64,000 nt of DNA from contig NC_019903.1 of the NCBI RefSeq assembly GCF_000243135.2, positions 2,952,001 through 3,016,000 on the forward strand, read 5' to 3'. A model generated the notes under the pieces. It saw nothing but the letters and a program-made list of their open reading frames with translations. It was not told the origin of the DNA and did no database searches. The position numbers were made by a program, and so were the translations under genes. Origin of the DNA: Desulfitobacterium dichloroeliminans LMG P-21439 (GTDB lineage: Bacteria > Bacillota > Desulfitobacteriia > Desulfitobacteriales > Desulfitobacteriaceae). Below, piece by piece: positions 1-8,634 of this stretch (position 1 is its first letter; the number at the start of each line of letters is the position of its first letter).

Positions 1-1004
1 CACGTGAACATATGGGTGTTGTAAAGAATGACTTTCTTGGTAGTTCCGTCTTCTCGATAAAGCAGTTGTTCCCAACCCTCGGGAAGGGAGTAGTCATCCC
101 GTTTCACATTCAAAACCTTATCGAATTTCGGCGAACCAAGGGCGACAAACTTTTCCGTCGGGTTCCCGTAACGACCGTTCCAGCTGTTTTGCTTATCATA
201 GTGTTTATATTGATCGATATAAGACTGCCGCTGCTCTTCCGATTGCAAAATAACACGGTCGGCATATAGTACACCGGGAAGTGTTGTGTAGTAATCCTCT
301 ACATACGCTCCGGCGACGACAAAATAAGGTATGTATACAAGCAGATCACAATACTCACGCAAGCGTTTGCTGTAAAAATCAGGGTGAATGCTCGCATTTC
401 TAGCCGCATCGTCATAGGCATAATGAATAAAGACCACATCTGGACGACGTGCCGCAATATCATATTCCTGCCAATTGGTGATAGGGACATTTTCCGGGTA
501 TTTACCGCCTTCATAGTGCATCTTCCCGAAGGTTCCGTTAGGAGCAAGCTCATAGTAGGGAATTGGCACAACATAGGCATCACAGCAAGGGTCATCCTTT
601 GCTTCCAGCCACACCGATTCCAAGCTGTCCCACATTGACGCGTTGTAAGGGAAGAATACTACCTCCAGCTTGTTAGGCTTCAGTTCGGTTTTTACGTTAT
701 TTTCGATTTTAATCAGCTGCTTTTTTAAGCTTTTCCAAAACTTGTCGCTACCTTTCTGCTCAACAGCAAGGCTTGCTTGATACAAAGATCCATAGTATTC
801 TCCGAGCAGTGCAACTGTTTGTGTACCTTCTCCTTCGATCCCTACGATAAAATCGCAGATTGCTGTCACGAAATCTTGACAATCAGCCAAAACTTGAAGA
901 ACAGCGGAATCTTCCCCTTGCAAGAAAAGCAGCTTGAGTTCCGCATTTGCCTCATTCAGTGTTTGTAACAGTTCCAAAATTTTCTTCTGATCGAATCTTC
1001 GCAT
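1..1004 (-). CDS. CDP-glycerol glycerophosphotransferase-like protein (3' end outside window)
   Basis: An open frame of 334 codons starts at ATG (1004) and is still open at the window edge, so the C-terminus is missing. The visible part begins MRRFDQKKILELLQTL and has a helical N-terminal region of about 90 residues. It then has a mixed alpha/beta region with VVFFPYNASMWDSLESVW, PIPYYELAPNG, HYEGGKYP and RPDVVFIHYAYDD. This pattern resembles clostridial proteins annotated as CDP-glycerol:glycerophosphate glycerophosphotransferase-like. That assignment is from memory of the family and the catalytic C-terminal half is not visible. GGGGAC sits directly before the ATG, so the ribosome site is poor. 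Its position beside a glycosyltransferase and flagellin suggests a role in surface or flagellin modification (inference). Confidence 0.5.
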   Translation of the reverse strand, partial: MRRFDQKKILELLQTLNEANAELKLLFLQGEDSAVLQVLADCQDFVTAICDFIVGIEGEGTQTVALLGEYYGSLYQASLAVEQKGSDKFWKSLKKQLIKIENNVKTELKPNKLEVVFFPYNASMWDSLESVWLEAKDDPCCDAYVVPIPYYELAPNGTFGKMHYEGGKYPENVPITNWQEYDIAARRPDVVFIHYAYDDAARNASIHPDFYSKRLREYCDLLVYIPYFVVAGAYVEDYYTTLPGVLYADRVILQSEEQRQSYIDQYKHYDKQNSWNGRYGNPTEKFVALGSPKFDKVLNVKRDDYSLPEGWEQLLYREDGTTKKVILYNTHMFT

Positions 1005-1150
1005 GTCCCCAACTCTTTCGTGAATTATTATATCTTCTCGGCATTTTAGGAGAAAGTATAGCATGAATCCGACATGAATCCAATGATTTGTTTTACTATA
1101 CCTTAAGGAAGCAGCTCTCTTCTCACACTGCCATTTTCCAGCTGTTTACA

Positions 1151-3082
1151 TTATGTTTTTGAACCCGTTTGAGTTTTTAAACCATGTTCATTAATTTCCA
1201 AGTACTTTTGCTCCAAGTCATTGCCCCTTGGAAGATTATCCATACTCCATCGTAGAAATTCATAGATATCATTTTTTCTATACCCTAAATCATATGCCTT
1301 AATTAGAGAAGCCGCTGCATTGTTATATTCACGCAGCTTATACCAGCAAATGCCCTCAGCATATATTTGGTTAACCAATTGCTTATTTTCGATCACTAAC
1401 TGCTTCCTATATTGTTGATAAAGTTTTAATGCGACTAAGTAGTTTTCATGTTGGAAGAAAAAATTCCCCAGTTCTGCATAAACAATTTTCTCTTCAAAAT
1501 ATTGAGCCAGTCGAACCCCTCTATCCAATATTTCCTTAGTCCCAAAAAGATACATATAGTTAATTAGATTCAAATATTCTTCCGTATATTTCTGGTCAAA
1601 CACGACTAACTCATGCCTAACCATTCCTTTGACAAAACTTTTCATCGGTTCAGATGTATGTTCTTCAACCCAGTCCAGATATTCTTCGCGTTCACTCATG
1701 AGGGCCGATACTACGGCAATAGCCGCAAAAGTATTATTGCTTGGATCTTCATGCAAACACTTCTGAGCAATTGCAAAGGTTTTATCAAACTGACTATTGG
1801 CCAGAAGCATATACACCGCCGTCAAATCATCGCTACCATATTCTTTTATCAACAAGACCGAGTAGTAGGCAAGCACTTGTGGTAAGGGGACTCCCATCAT
1901 AGTAGTGATTATAAAATGCAAATCTTCTTTGTCATCCTTTTTATAAACACTGTTCAATAATAAAATAATATCCTCTACGGGAAAATCCTTAATAATCATC
2001 AAAAGTCTTCTGAAACAGTCTGCTTGTTTATTTTCAAGTTTCAAGGATTCTACAAAGCTAGCAAATGCCTCCTCGTGTTGATTGCAATGCGAGGCAATTA
2101 CACCTTTATAGTAATGAACATAGTATAGATTTAACGGGATAGAATTAACTTCAATATCATCATACTCATTGTGGAGCTTCAATACCAAATTATATTCTAA
2201 TAATGCATGATTATATTTTTTTAATTCCATTAACACGTTTGCTAAATAGAAATGAAACATCGGATTGTCGGGGAATATTTCTAGCGCGTTGTTAATTTCT
2301 GATAGGATATCTTCAGTATTATATTTTAGAATTATCATGGCTTTTATGATATTCTCATGAGGTTTGGTATTGTATCCCATTAAGCTTATCCCGCTTTTAA
2401 TAAACAGGCGAGCATACTTAATAGCATTTTCCCAGTCACCTAATGCACAATAACTATCACTAATATAATGGTAAAATGACTTATTACTCTCATCTTTATC
2501 TAATTCAGCAAGTAGCAGTTCTAAATTCCTTTCTGCCTTTTCTAGCTTATTAGTCCGAGAATACCCAGTATGGTAGATTAAAAGTTCCCTGTCTTTTGCT
2601 AGAAAAACCTCTAGTGTATTATTCTCTGCCGTCTTTTTTAGCATTTCATGAACACTATTGGTGTAACGAATATGTTTATCCCGCCTAAAAACACGGAATT
2701 GCGTAAATTCTTCAATCTTCTTGCCAGTTGCACTATCAATATTAATCATTTTACAGGCTATAACGTCATATTTCGAGTTTAGTTGTTGTATTAAAGAAAC
2801 AATATTCTGTGCAGAATTGTTCACAAAGTACTCATCCGCGTCCAGAAAAATAATCCAATCTCCCGTCGCATGATTGATAGCATAATTCTTCGCATCAGCA
2901 AAATTGTTAGTCCACTCGTAATGGTACACCGTCGCCCCCATACTTATAGCAACTTCTACTGTCTTATCATTTGAGCCGGTATCAACTACAATGATTTCAT
3001 CGACCGCATCTTTATAACTTTCTATGCAACGAGCAATATTCTTTTCTTCATTCTTTGCAATCATGCATGCGGATAATCTCAT
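1151..3082 (-). CDS. Family 2 glycosyltransferase with C-terminal TPR-like repeats
   Basis: The 643-residue protein begins with a GT-A fold of family GT2: SACMIAKNEEKNIARCI near the start, IIVVDTGSNDKT around 31-41, and the nucleotide-sugar/metal-binding DAD at about 81-83 within WIIFLDADEYF. The rest, from about residue 190, is helical and built of TPR-like repeats (for example FYHYISDSYCALGDWENAIKYA). This architecture is common in Gram-positive GT2-TPR proteins, some of which glycosylate flagellin or other peptides. It lies 75 nt downstream of the flagellin stop, across a terminator, on the same strand. Transfer of a sugar to flagellin is a reasonable inference from this position, but the acceptor cannot be read from the sequence. 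Confidence 0.85.
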   Translation of the reverse strand: MRLSACMIAKNEEKNIARCIESYKDAVDEIIVVDTGSNDKTVEVAISMGATVYHYEWTNNFADAKNYAINHATGDWIIFLDADEYFVNNSAQNIVSLIQQLNSKYDVIACKMINIDSATGKKIEEFTQFRVFRRDKHIRYTNSVHEMLKKTAENNTLEVFLAKDRELLIYHTGYSRTNKLEKAERNLELLLAELDKDESNKSFYHYISDSYCALGDWENAIKYARLFIKSGISLMGYNTKPHENIIKAMIILKYNTEDILSEINNALEIFPDNPMFHFYLANVLMELKKYNHALLEYNLVLKLHNEYDDIEVNSIPLNLYYVHYYKGVIASHCNQHEEAFASFVESLKLENKQADCFRRLLMIIKDFPVEDIILLLNSVYKKDDKEDLHFIITTMMGVPLPQVLAYYSVLLIKEYGSDDLTAVYMLLANSQFDKTFAIAQKCLHEDPSNNTFAAIAVVSALMSEREEYLDWVEEHTSEPMKSFVKGMVRHELVVFDQKYTEEYLNLINYMYLFGTKEILDRGVRLAQYFEEKIVYAELGNFFFQHENYLVALKLYQQYRKQLVIENKQLVNQIYAEGICWYKLREYNNAAASLIKAYDLGYRKNDIYEFLRWSMDNLPRGNDLEQKYLEINEHGLKTQTGSKT

Positions 3083-3105
3083 ACTCTAATCCTCTTTCTT
3101 TAATA

Positions 3106-3132
3106 GAAAAAGGCCAGATTATAACTCTGGCC
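3106..3132 (-). terminator. Rho-independent terminator after flagellin
   Basis: On the minus strand GGCCAGA and TCTGGCC form a 7-bp stem followed by a T-rich run (TTTTTC). It closes the flagellin transcript 25 nt after its stop codon. Confidence 0.85.
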
Positions 3133-3156
3133 TCTAATGGTTAACCTTAATAAAAA

Positions 3157-3987
3157 TTACCGGAGTAATTGAAGAACACCTTGAGGTTGTTGATTGGCTT
3201 GAGCCAGCATTGCTTGAGCAGCTTGGGAAAGGATGCTGTTCTTTTGGAAGCTCATCATTTCTTTCGCCATGTCTACGTCACGTATGCGGGACTCAGCAGC
3301 GGTTAAGTTTTCACTTGCATTTGACACGTTAGCAATTGTGTGCTCCAGACGATTTTGCAAAGCGCCTAAATATGAGCGTCCGGCAGATACGGAACTAAGT
3401 TGAGTTTCAACTGTAGTAATTGCCGTATTTGCAGCAGCCTGATTCGTAGAAATGTTAACTGCACTAAGCGCGGTATGAATAGCTGTCAAATCAACACCAG
3501 CCGTATCCAAATCTACATCAATAGCTTGAGATGCATTTGCACCAACGTGAATTTTCAACGCAGCAGTCGCAGATCCGTCCAACAGTTTTTGAGTGTTGAA
3601 CTCAGTATTGTCTTTGATTCTTCCAATTTCGGAAGTTAATTGAGAGAACTCGTTTTGTAAAGCCGTACGGTCTGCTCCAACGTTAGTATCATTTGCAGAC
3701 TGAACAGCAAGTTCTCTCATTCTCTGAAGAATGGAATGTACCTCGTTCAAGCCACCTTCGGCTGTTTGAATCAATGAAATACCATCTTGCGCATTACGAG
3801 CAGCTTGATCAAGCCCACGAATCTGTCCACGCATTTTTTCGGAGATTGCTAGACCTGCAGCATCATCACCAGCACGGTTGATGCGAAGACCTGAGGACAG
3901 TTTTTCTAGCGACTTACCGGTGCTTACGTTGTTAGCGCTTAACTGACGATGGGTATTGAGGGCTGACATATTGTGGTTAATAATCAT
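3157..3987 (-). CDS. hag: Flagellin
   Basis: A 276-residue flagellin. The start [16 protein letters not shown] is chosen because an AAGGAGG site lies 8 nt before it (3996-4002); an upstream in-frame start would add 11 poorly conserved residues that read through the ribosome site. Both conserved D0/D1 ends are present: [27 protein letters not shown] near residue 35, and a C-terminus with [18 protein letters not shown] and [19 protein letters not shown]. The central variable region is short, so this is a small flagellin of the B. subtilis Hag size class. It is exported by the flagellar type III system and assembles the filament. FliW, CsrA and FlaG lie just upstream, which fits the FliW-CsrA-flagellin homeostasis circuit. 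Confidence 0.97.
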   Translation of the reverse strand: MIINHNMSALNTHRQLSANNVSTGKSLEKLSSGLRINRAGDDAAGLAISEKMRGQIRGLDQAARNAQDGISLIQTAEGGLNEVHSILQRMRELAVQSANDTNVGADRTALQNEFSQLTSEIGRIKDNTEFNTQKLLDGSATAALKIHVGANASQAIDVDLDTAGVDLTAIHTALSAVNISTNQAAANTAITTVETQLSSVSAGRSYLGALQNRLEHTIANVSNASENLTAAESRIRDVDMAKEMMSFQKNSILSQAAQAMLAQANQQPQGVLQLLR

Positions 3988-4013
3988 TACATATTCCTCC
4001 TTGATTTTGATGC

Positions 4014-4029
4014 CGGGCATCCTTGCCCG
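4014..4029 (-). promoter_or_regulatory. Candidate CsrA-binding hairpin in flagellin leader
   Basis: On the minus strand CGGGCA-AGGA-TGCCCG forms a 6-bp stem with AGGA as the entire loop. Weaker pairing continues outward (GCAT...ATGC). The hairpin ends about 11 nt before the AAGGAGG ribosome site of flagellin, which itself contains GGA. CsrA is known to bind ANGGA in hairpin loops, and the B. subtilis hag leader uses one upstream site plus one at the ribosome site. csrA and fliW are encoded about 1 kb upstream. Confidence 0.65.
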
Positions 4030-4108
4030 TGCATTTGATGTTGTAGGGAGTAGGGCACCTTTCCCTCCGGCCGGTTGGGTCGAGGCTTGCTACTGTCCTG
4101 CTACTTAG

Positions 4109-4130
4109 TATATCGCTGCTTAGCGATATA
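4109..4130. promoter_or_regulatory. Palindrome in the flagellin promoter/leader region
   Basis: TATATCGCT and AGCGATATA form a perfect 9-bp inverted repeat around GCTT, about 120 nt before the flagellin start. On the minus strand the right arm contains CGATAT, resembling the second half of a sigma-28 -10 element, with TAAG about 16 nt further upstream. It may be a flagellar promoter, an operator or a leader hairpin; the sequence does not decide. Confidence 0.4.
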
Positions 4131-4251
4131 TTTCTTAGTCTAAAAAACGGCCAAATATACTATCTTTAAATAAATATCGCGCATTATCTCTCTATATCTC
4201 TAAATTATAGCTAATGTTAAAGTATTTCCCCAACATAGCATCCTTTCGCTT

Positions 4252-4647
4252 CTAGACCTTCTTATCGAGGAGTATTCCGACATAATCACGAATCGCTGCT
4301 AGAGTATCAAGTAATTCCCGGGGGGGGAATTCCTTGATAACTTGATGATTCTTCTTGTTAATAAAACGGACCATGAGGCGCTTGGTATCTTCATGCATTT
4401 CAAATTGCAGATCCGAGTCGATCGTCTTCATGAATCTATTTAGATGCTCTGCCAGATTATTAATATCTTCGCGGGTCAGCTCCTCTTTCCCCTGATCTTC
4501 TGAATCACCTTGATTTTTTCCCGCCTCGGATTTGTTGATTGACATAGGTTTATGTATCGAAAACTCTTGGGGCACCGCTACCGCAGAGTTCGATGAGTAG
4601 TTATTCGTGTTTATCTGTGTCGTTGCTTTGACCGCAGTTAAATCCAT
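4252..4647 (-). CDS. flaG: FlaG family flagellar protein
   Basis: A 131-residue protein with a disordered, Ser/Asn-rich N-terminal half. The C-terminal FlaG domain reads HLNRFMKTIDSDLQFEMHED, LMVRFINKKN and VIKEFPPRELLDTLAAIRDYVG. FlaG proteins modulate filament length or stability. The start at 4647 has AGAAGGTGAT ahead of it. The codons for EFPPRE contain a run of eight cytosines (guanines on the plus strand at 4320-4327), a possible slippage point. It lies between csrA and flagellin on the same strand, consistent with a late flagellar gene. Confidence 0.9.
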   Translation of the reverse strand: MDLTAVKATTQINTNNYSSNSAVAVPQEFSIHKPMSINKSEAGKNQGDSEDQGKEELTREDINNLAEHLNRFMKTIDSDLQFEMHEDTKRLMVRFINKKNHQVIKEFPPRELLDTLAAIRDYVGILLDKKV

Positions 4648-4792
4648 TTGACATCACCTTCTTTCCTTCAACATTCCTCTATATAGAATATCGGAAAAAA
4701 ATCTAAATACTTGAGTAAACTTTAAAAATATAATAGGACCAAGCCCTCTAATCAGAAGTCTTAGCCCTATTAAAGTATCTAATCTCTTGTAA

Positions 4793-5044
4793 TTATCGCT
4801 CTATCCCTATCCTAGTGCGAGGCAGAGAAATACTGAGTTCGTTCAGCTTTGCTAAATCATATGATGCTGATGCCTCTTTGTTCTCGGCGGCGATGGCATC
4901 ATAGATCTCACCACGATAAATCTTTATTTCTCTAGGAGCCTCGATAGTGAGGCGGATGTTATCTCCTTTTATTCCAACTACGGTAACGACAATATCATCA
5001 CCGATGACAATGCGTTCCCCCACTTTACGAGTAAGTGCAAGCAT
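4793..5044 (-). CDS. csrA: Carbon storage regulator CsrA
   Basis: An 83-residue RNA-binding translational regulator. The start MLALTRKVGERIVIGDDI is the canonical CsrA N-terminus, preceded by GGAGGT; a longer reading would overlap fliW. The conserved R44-like region is seen in IEAPREIKIYRGEIYDAI. CsrA dimers bind GGA motifs in leaders and block ribosome access; in Bacillus the target is flagellin mRNA and FliW is the antagonist. Here fliW ends 1 nt before the csrA start, so they are co-transcribed and probably translationally coupled. A candidate target hairpin is at 4014-4029. Confidence 0.97.
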   Translation of the reverse strand: MLALTRKVGERIVIGDDIVVTVVGIKGDNIRLTIEAPREIKIYRGEIYDAIAAENKEASASYDLAKLNELSISLPRTRIGIER

Positions 5045-5045
5045 A

Positions 5046-5504
5046 TCACCGACCTCCTTCGGAGGATCCTGTGGTAGTGGCATTCTCGAAAAGCCTATGG
5101 CGGATGGAGTACTTAGGGTTATCTAAGATAAGCTGAATGCCCAAACGTTGGTTTTTATTAATAACAAGTGGGGCTTGGAGATTAACTGTCATATCAGCCA
5201 CCTTCTCTTTGACAGTTGCGACGAGAAAAACCTGTATGGCGCTTGTTGAGGCAATCCTCAACTCATCAGCCAATTCGTCCTCAAGGTTGAATTCATAATC
5301 CGAGAGAAAAGCAAAGGGATCCACAAGCAAAAAACTGAGATTCGGTTCCGTGATAGATTGAAGGAAGTAAAAAGGACTATCCTCAGTATGCGGTAAATGC
5401 ACAAAGGCCTTCTCGTCGAGAAAGCCCGGAATTCCATGAGGGAAGCTGATTATTTGCTCTTCGATCACTTCTAGCTCCCCGAAACGTGTAGACTGTATGA
5501 TCAT
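5046..5504 (-). CDS. fliW: Flagellar assembly factor FliW
   Basis: A 152-residue FliW. The start MIIQSTRFGELEV follows AAGGAGG with good spacing; an upstream start would add ten residues reading through the ribosome site. Typical family blocks are IISFPHGIPGFLDEKAFV, SFLLVDPFAFLSDYEF and VNLQAPLVINKNQRLGIQLIL. FliW binds free flagellin and, when released, CsrA, so flagellin secretion relieves CsrA repression of flagellin translation. It sits between yviE and csrA in the late flagellar operon. Confidence 0.96.
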   Translation of the reverse strand: MIIQSTRFGELEVIEEQIISFPHGIPGFLDEKAFVHLPHTEDSPFYFLQSITEPNLSFLLVDPFAFLSDYEFNLEDELADELRIASTSAIQVFLVATVKEKVADMTVNLQAPLVINKNQRLGIQLILDNPKYSIRHRLFENATTTGSSEGGR

Positions 5505-5547
5505 AGTCTTTCCTCCTTGGATTCCAAATTTCACAGTTTAATAATCC

Positions 5548-6096
5548 CTATGCCTTAACATCAATAGTTGATATATCCACACGAGGGTATTGAGCGACCT
5601 GAAAACTCACCTTGCCTGGCACATACTCCCCATCTACGCTTCCCCTCACTAGGTTATAGTTGACCTTGCCTTCGATGACTTCGATCTGAGGAGGTATAGC
5701 TTCATAGCGCACAGAGGGTGCTATGATAGGCTCCCAACTGAGCTCGCCCTTCTTTGAAAAACGCGATTCGAAGGCTAAATCAGCAAAGGCATTGGAAGGG
5801 TTAGTAATCTGAGCCAAGCGATTTCCTTCGACTATAGTGGCTGCAATCGCATCTAAGGTCGCTTGCCTCCCGCGTTCGGCACACTCTTTAGATAGGGCCT
5901 CCCTAGTCTTGAGACCGATGGAGTGGTAAAATTCTGTGCTATCTATAGTCAATTTCCCCTTTGGCTGGCTGATTTCTAACCTAGGAGGGATTCTCTCCAT
6001 CTCCAGTATGGGGTGCGTAGTTTTCTGGTTCAATTGAGCGTTTTGAATAGTATACTCAAGTCGAATCGGCTGTGAGGTTATATTTAGCTGAAGCAT
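5548..6096 (-). CDS. yviE: DUF6470 / YviE-like flagellar operon protein
   Basis: A 182-residue protein beginning MLQLNITSQPIRLEYTI, with the IPPRLEISQPKGKLTIDSTE block typical of the YviE/DUF6470 family found between flgL and fliW in Firmicutes. No signal peptide or membrane segment is seen. Its molecular role is not established in the family. The order flgM-flgN-flgK-flgL-yviE-fliW-csrA is the same as in B. subtilis, which supports the assignment. Confidence 0.85.
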   Translation of the reverse strand: MLQLNITSQPIRLEYTIQNAQLNQKTTHPILEMERIPPRLEISQPKGKLTIDSTEFYHSIGLKTREALSKECAERGRQATLDAIAATIVEGNRLAQITNPSNAFADLAFESRFSKKGELSWEPIIAPSVRYEAIPPQIEVIEGKVNYNLVRGSVDGEYVPGKVSFQVAQYPRVDISTIDVKA

Positions 6097-6107
6097 CTAT
6101 GTCACCT

Positions 6108-7013
6108 CTAACGCATGAAGTCTACAAGTGATGGCTGAATAATCTTTGCTCCAACCGACAAAGCAGCTTGATAGACGTTTTCCGTGGTCTTAAAGTCAAT
6201 GAGAGCCTCAGCCATATCTACATAGAGAACATTAGCCAGTGAGTTGGATAAGTTGGAAGCAGTAGCATCTAATTGGGAAACAATAGAGTCCATGCGATTT
6301 TGCCGCGCACCTAGCTCGGCACGAAAGTCAATGATGCTGTCTGATTGATTTTCCAATGCCGAAATGCTTGCTTGGATTCCTGCCTGGTCAGAAGTCTCTA
6401 AAGCCAAACTTAAGTCCTCCAAGATTTTAAACATTCCAATTTGAGTTGTATCAAGAGGATCCACCCCAAATAGCTTCCGTCCATTGACAGACACATCTAT
6501 ACTTAAGTTACTACCCACTTGGAACTTCATGACATCATCAGAACCCGCCCATTGGGTTACTCCCGGAATCGCTCCAGGTGGATAAGGCTCCTCATTGGCT
6601 GTCCCACCAAAAACATACTTAGTTCCTACCCGTGTATTGGCGAACTGCATTAACTGTTCTTTAATTTGCTTAATCTCGATGGCCATTTTCTTCTGATCCC
6701 CTATTGTATTGGTGCCATTAGCCCCTTGGAGCGCTAATTCCTTGGCTCTTTGGATCATAAGTGTCATCTCACCCAAGGTCTCATCTACTGTATCCAAATA
6801 GGATGTTCCTTCTTTTGCATTGTTTTTCCACTGTTCCATATGGGAGATGCTACTTTTATAGCGCAAGGCATTCTCAATTCCCACTGGATCGTCGGAAGGA
6901 CGAGTAATCCGGCGTCCAGAGCCCATCTGATTCTGGAGCTTTTCCATCTGGCCTTGGGCCGAATTAAGATTACGCAACAAGTTATTAGAGAGCATATTAT
7001 TGGTAACCCGCAC
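6108..7013 (-). CDS. flgL: Flagellar hook-associated protein 3 (FlgL)
   Basis: A 301-residue hook-filament junction protein. It starts at GTG (7013), with AGGTGA about 7 nt upstream, and gives MRVTNNMLSNNLLRNL. The N-terminal flagellin-like D0/D1 region has QMGSGRRITRPSDDPVGIENALRY. The C-terminus has ANVLYVDMAEALIDFKTTENVYQAALSVGAKI, the usual FlgL ending. It caps the hook together with FlgK before filament growth. It lies 11 nt upstream of yviE in the flgM operon. Confidence 0.95.
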   Translation of the reverse strand: MRVTNNMLSNNLLRNLNSAQGQMEKLQNQMGSGRRITRPSDDPVGIENALRYKSSISHMEQWKNNAKEGTSYLDTVDETLGEMTLMIQRAKELALQGANGTNTIGDQKKMAIEIKQIKEQLMQFANTRVGTKYVFGGTANEEPYPPGAIPGVTQWAGSDDVMKFQVGSNLSIDVSVNGRKLFGVDPLDTTQIGMFKILEDLSLALETSDQAGIQASISALENQSDSIIDFRAELGARQNRMDSIVSQLDATASNLSNSLANVLYVDMAEALIDFKTTENVYQAALSVGAKIIQPSLVDFMR

Positions 7014-7077
7014 GGGGATTCACCTACTTTCCAGGGGCTTACCCCTCATAATTAGATTTATGACCTTAATTAATATA

Positions 7078-8622
7078 TTATCGCGTGATACCCATTCCGT
7101 TGACTATAGTATTGAGCATATCATCTAGCATAGTTACAATCCGGGCGGCAGCCGAGTAACTTTTCTGAAAGCGCACGAGATTGGTCATTTCCTCATCCAG
7201 AGACACTCCGGACAGGGATTCACGCTGATTAAACATATGATTTACAAGAACAGCTTGCCCCTCGGCCATCCGAGTTGCTTGCTGTACATCTACTCCCAGT
7301 TCGGAGATAGATGAGCCATAAAAGTCCCCAAAAGAAGCGGCAGATATCGTAGCTGGCGGTGTTCCACCGAGTGCCGGCGCCGTCCAACCTGATGACAATG
7401 AGGAAATATCTTGAGCAATTCCCCCGTCTCCGTAGGTGGTCTCACCCGTGGCTATCTTCCAAGGGTCTATAGTGAGTGCAGTATTCACTGAAATATTAGC
7501 AGCAGTTATGGTTCCAACACTTGTATCAAAAAAGTCCGGAACTGTAGCCGGAGGAGTAATGCCCCGGGCAATTCCTGTACTATGAATCAGGTTCACCGCT
7601 TCGGCGATTCCAGCAGCTAGATCATCATATTTCCGCCTCAAATAGGAAAGGTAAGCATCATCCTTACTTTCACCAGCACCTAGATTATAACCTGTACCAC
7701 GCAATAAAAGATCGGACTGCAGCTTTCCCATCTTATCACCTAAGCTCACTGTGTTTCCAGCTAAGTGAGGGTGTCCGGCATCCCATCTCACCTCAGCAAA
7801 GGGAAGCCCATCGGCTCCCGCCATCACTGGCTCCGCTAACTGATAAGCTGTAGTATCATCCACGAGAATATTATTCACAACTTTATCATCACCGATATAT
7901 ACCTTAAAGATATTGACCTCACGATCTTTGAATGTGGCGTCTCGGCTTTCCACGACGCGGACGTTCACCATCTGTGAGAGCTCATCTACTAGGGTATCCC
8001 GCTTGTCTCTCAGGTCATTGGGATTGTCCCCTGCTACTTCTGCTCGTTTGATCTGGAAATTTAGTTCCTGAATCTGCTTGGCAGCGACATTGATTTGATT
8101 GATCTGGACACGGACACTAGAATCCAAACCCTTCTGCATTTCAGTAAGTTGCTGGTCAATATGATGAAACGTACCAGCGAGAGTTTCCGCCCGCTCGAGA
8201 AGAACAGACCGAGAACCCAGATTCTCCGGGTTCTTAGATAATTCGCTCCAGGCGTTCCAGAACTTGTCCATATCATTACTGAAGCTATTGTCGGCGGGCT
8301 CATTGAGAAGCCCCTCGACTTTATTTAAGTTATCTTGCCGGGCTGACCAGTAAGACTGCTTGGTGTTTTCCCAGCGATATTGCCGGTCTACGAAAATATC
8401 TCGTGCCCGCTCGATGCCCTGAACTGTCACTCCTGTGCCGATACTCAGATTATGTCCCATGCTGGGGATACTGCTGGGTACGGTGGCTTGGAGGTTGACG
8501 ACTTGTCGGGTATAGCCCTTACTATTGGCATTGGCAATATTGTGCCCTGTTGTATCCAAGGCGGTCTGTTGGGATTCTAAGGCCCGCCGTGCAAGCTCTA
8601 ATCCTGAAAATGTGGAGCGCAT
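7078..8622 (-). CDS. flgK: Flagellar hook-associated protein 1 (FlgK)
   Basis: A 514-residue FlgK. The N-terminus MRSTFSGLELARRALESQQ leads to the rod/hook signature TTGHNIANANSKGYTRQVV. The C-terminus has SGVSLDEEMTNLVRFQKSYSAAARIVTMLDDML, which is conserved across hook-associated proteins. The central domain is variable. The start is preceded by AGAGGAGG. It is 12 nt downstream of flgN, its export chaperone. Confidence 0.96.
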   Translation of the reverse strand: MRSTFSGLELARRALESQQTALDTTGHNIANANSKGYTRQVVNLQATVPSSIPSMGHNLSIGTGVTVQGIERARDIFVDRQYRWENTKQSYWSARQDNLNKVEGLLNEPADNSFSNDMDKFWNAWSELSKNPENLGSRSVLLERAETLAGTFHHIDQQLTEMQKGLDSSVRVQINQINVAAKQIQELNFQIKRAEVAGDNPNDLRDKRDTLVDELSQMVNVRVVESRDATFKDREVNIFKVYIGDDKVVNNILVDDTTAYQLAEPVMAGADGLPFAEVRWDAGHPHLAGNTVSLGDKMGKLQSDLLLRGTGYNLGAGESKDDAYLSYLRRKYDDLAAGIAEAVNLIHSTGIARGITPPATVPDFFDTSVGTITAANISVNTALTIDPWKIATGETTYGDGGIAQDISSLSSGWTAPALGGTPPATISAASFGDFYGSSISELGVDVQQATRMAEGQAVLVNHMFNQRESLSGVSLDEEMTNLVRFQKSYSAAARIVTMLDDMLNTIVNGMGITR

Positions 8623-8634
8623 AAGAATCCTCCT

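Noticed and set aside
1613-1885. 90-codon plus-strand frame
   Set aside because: It is antisense to the TPR part of the glycosyltransferase and has no supporting features.
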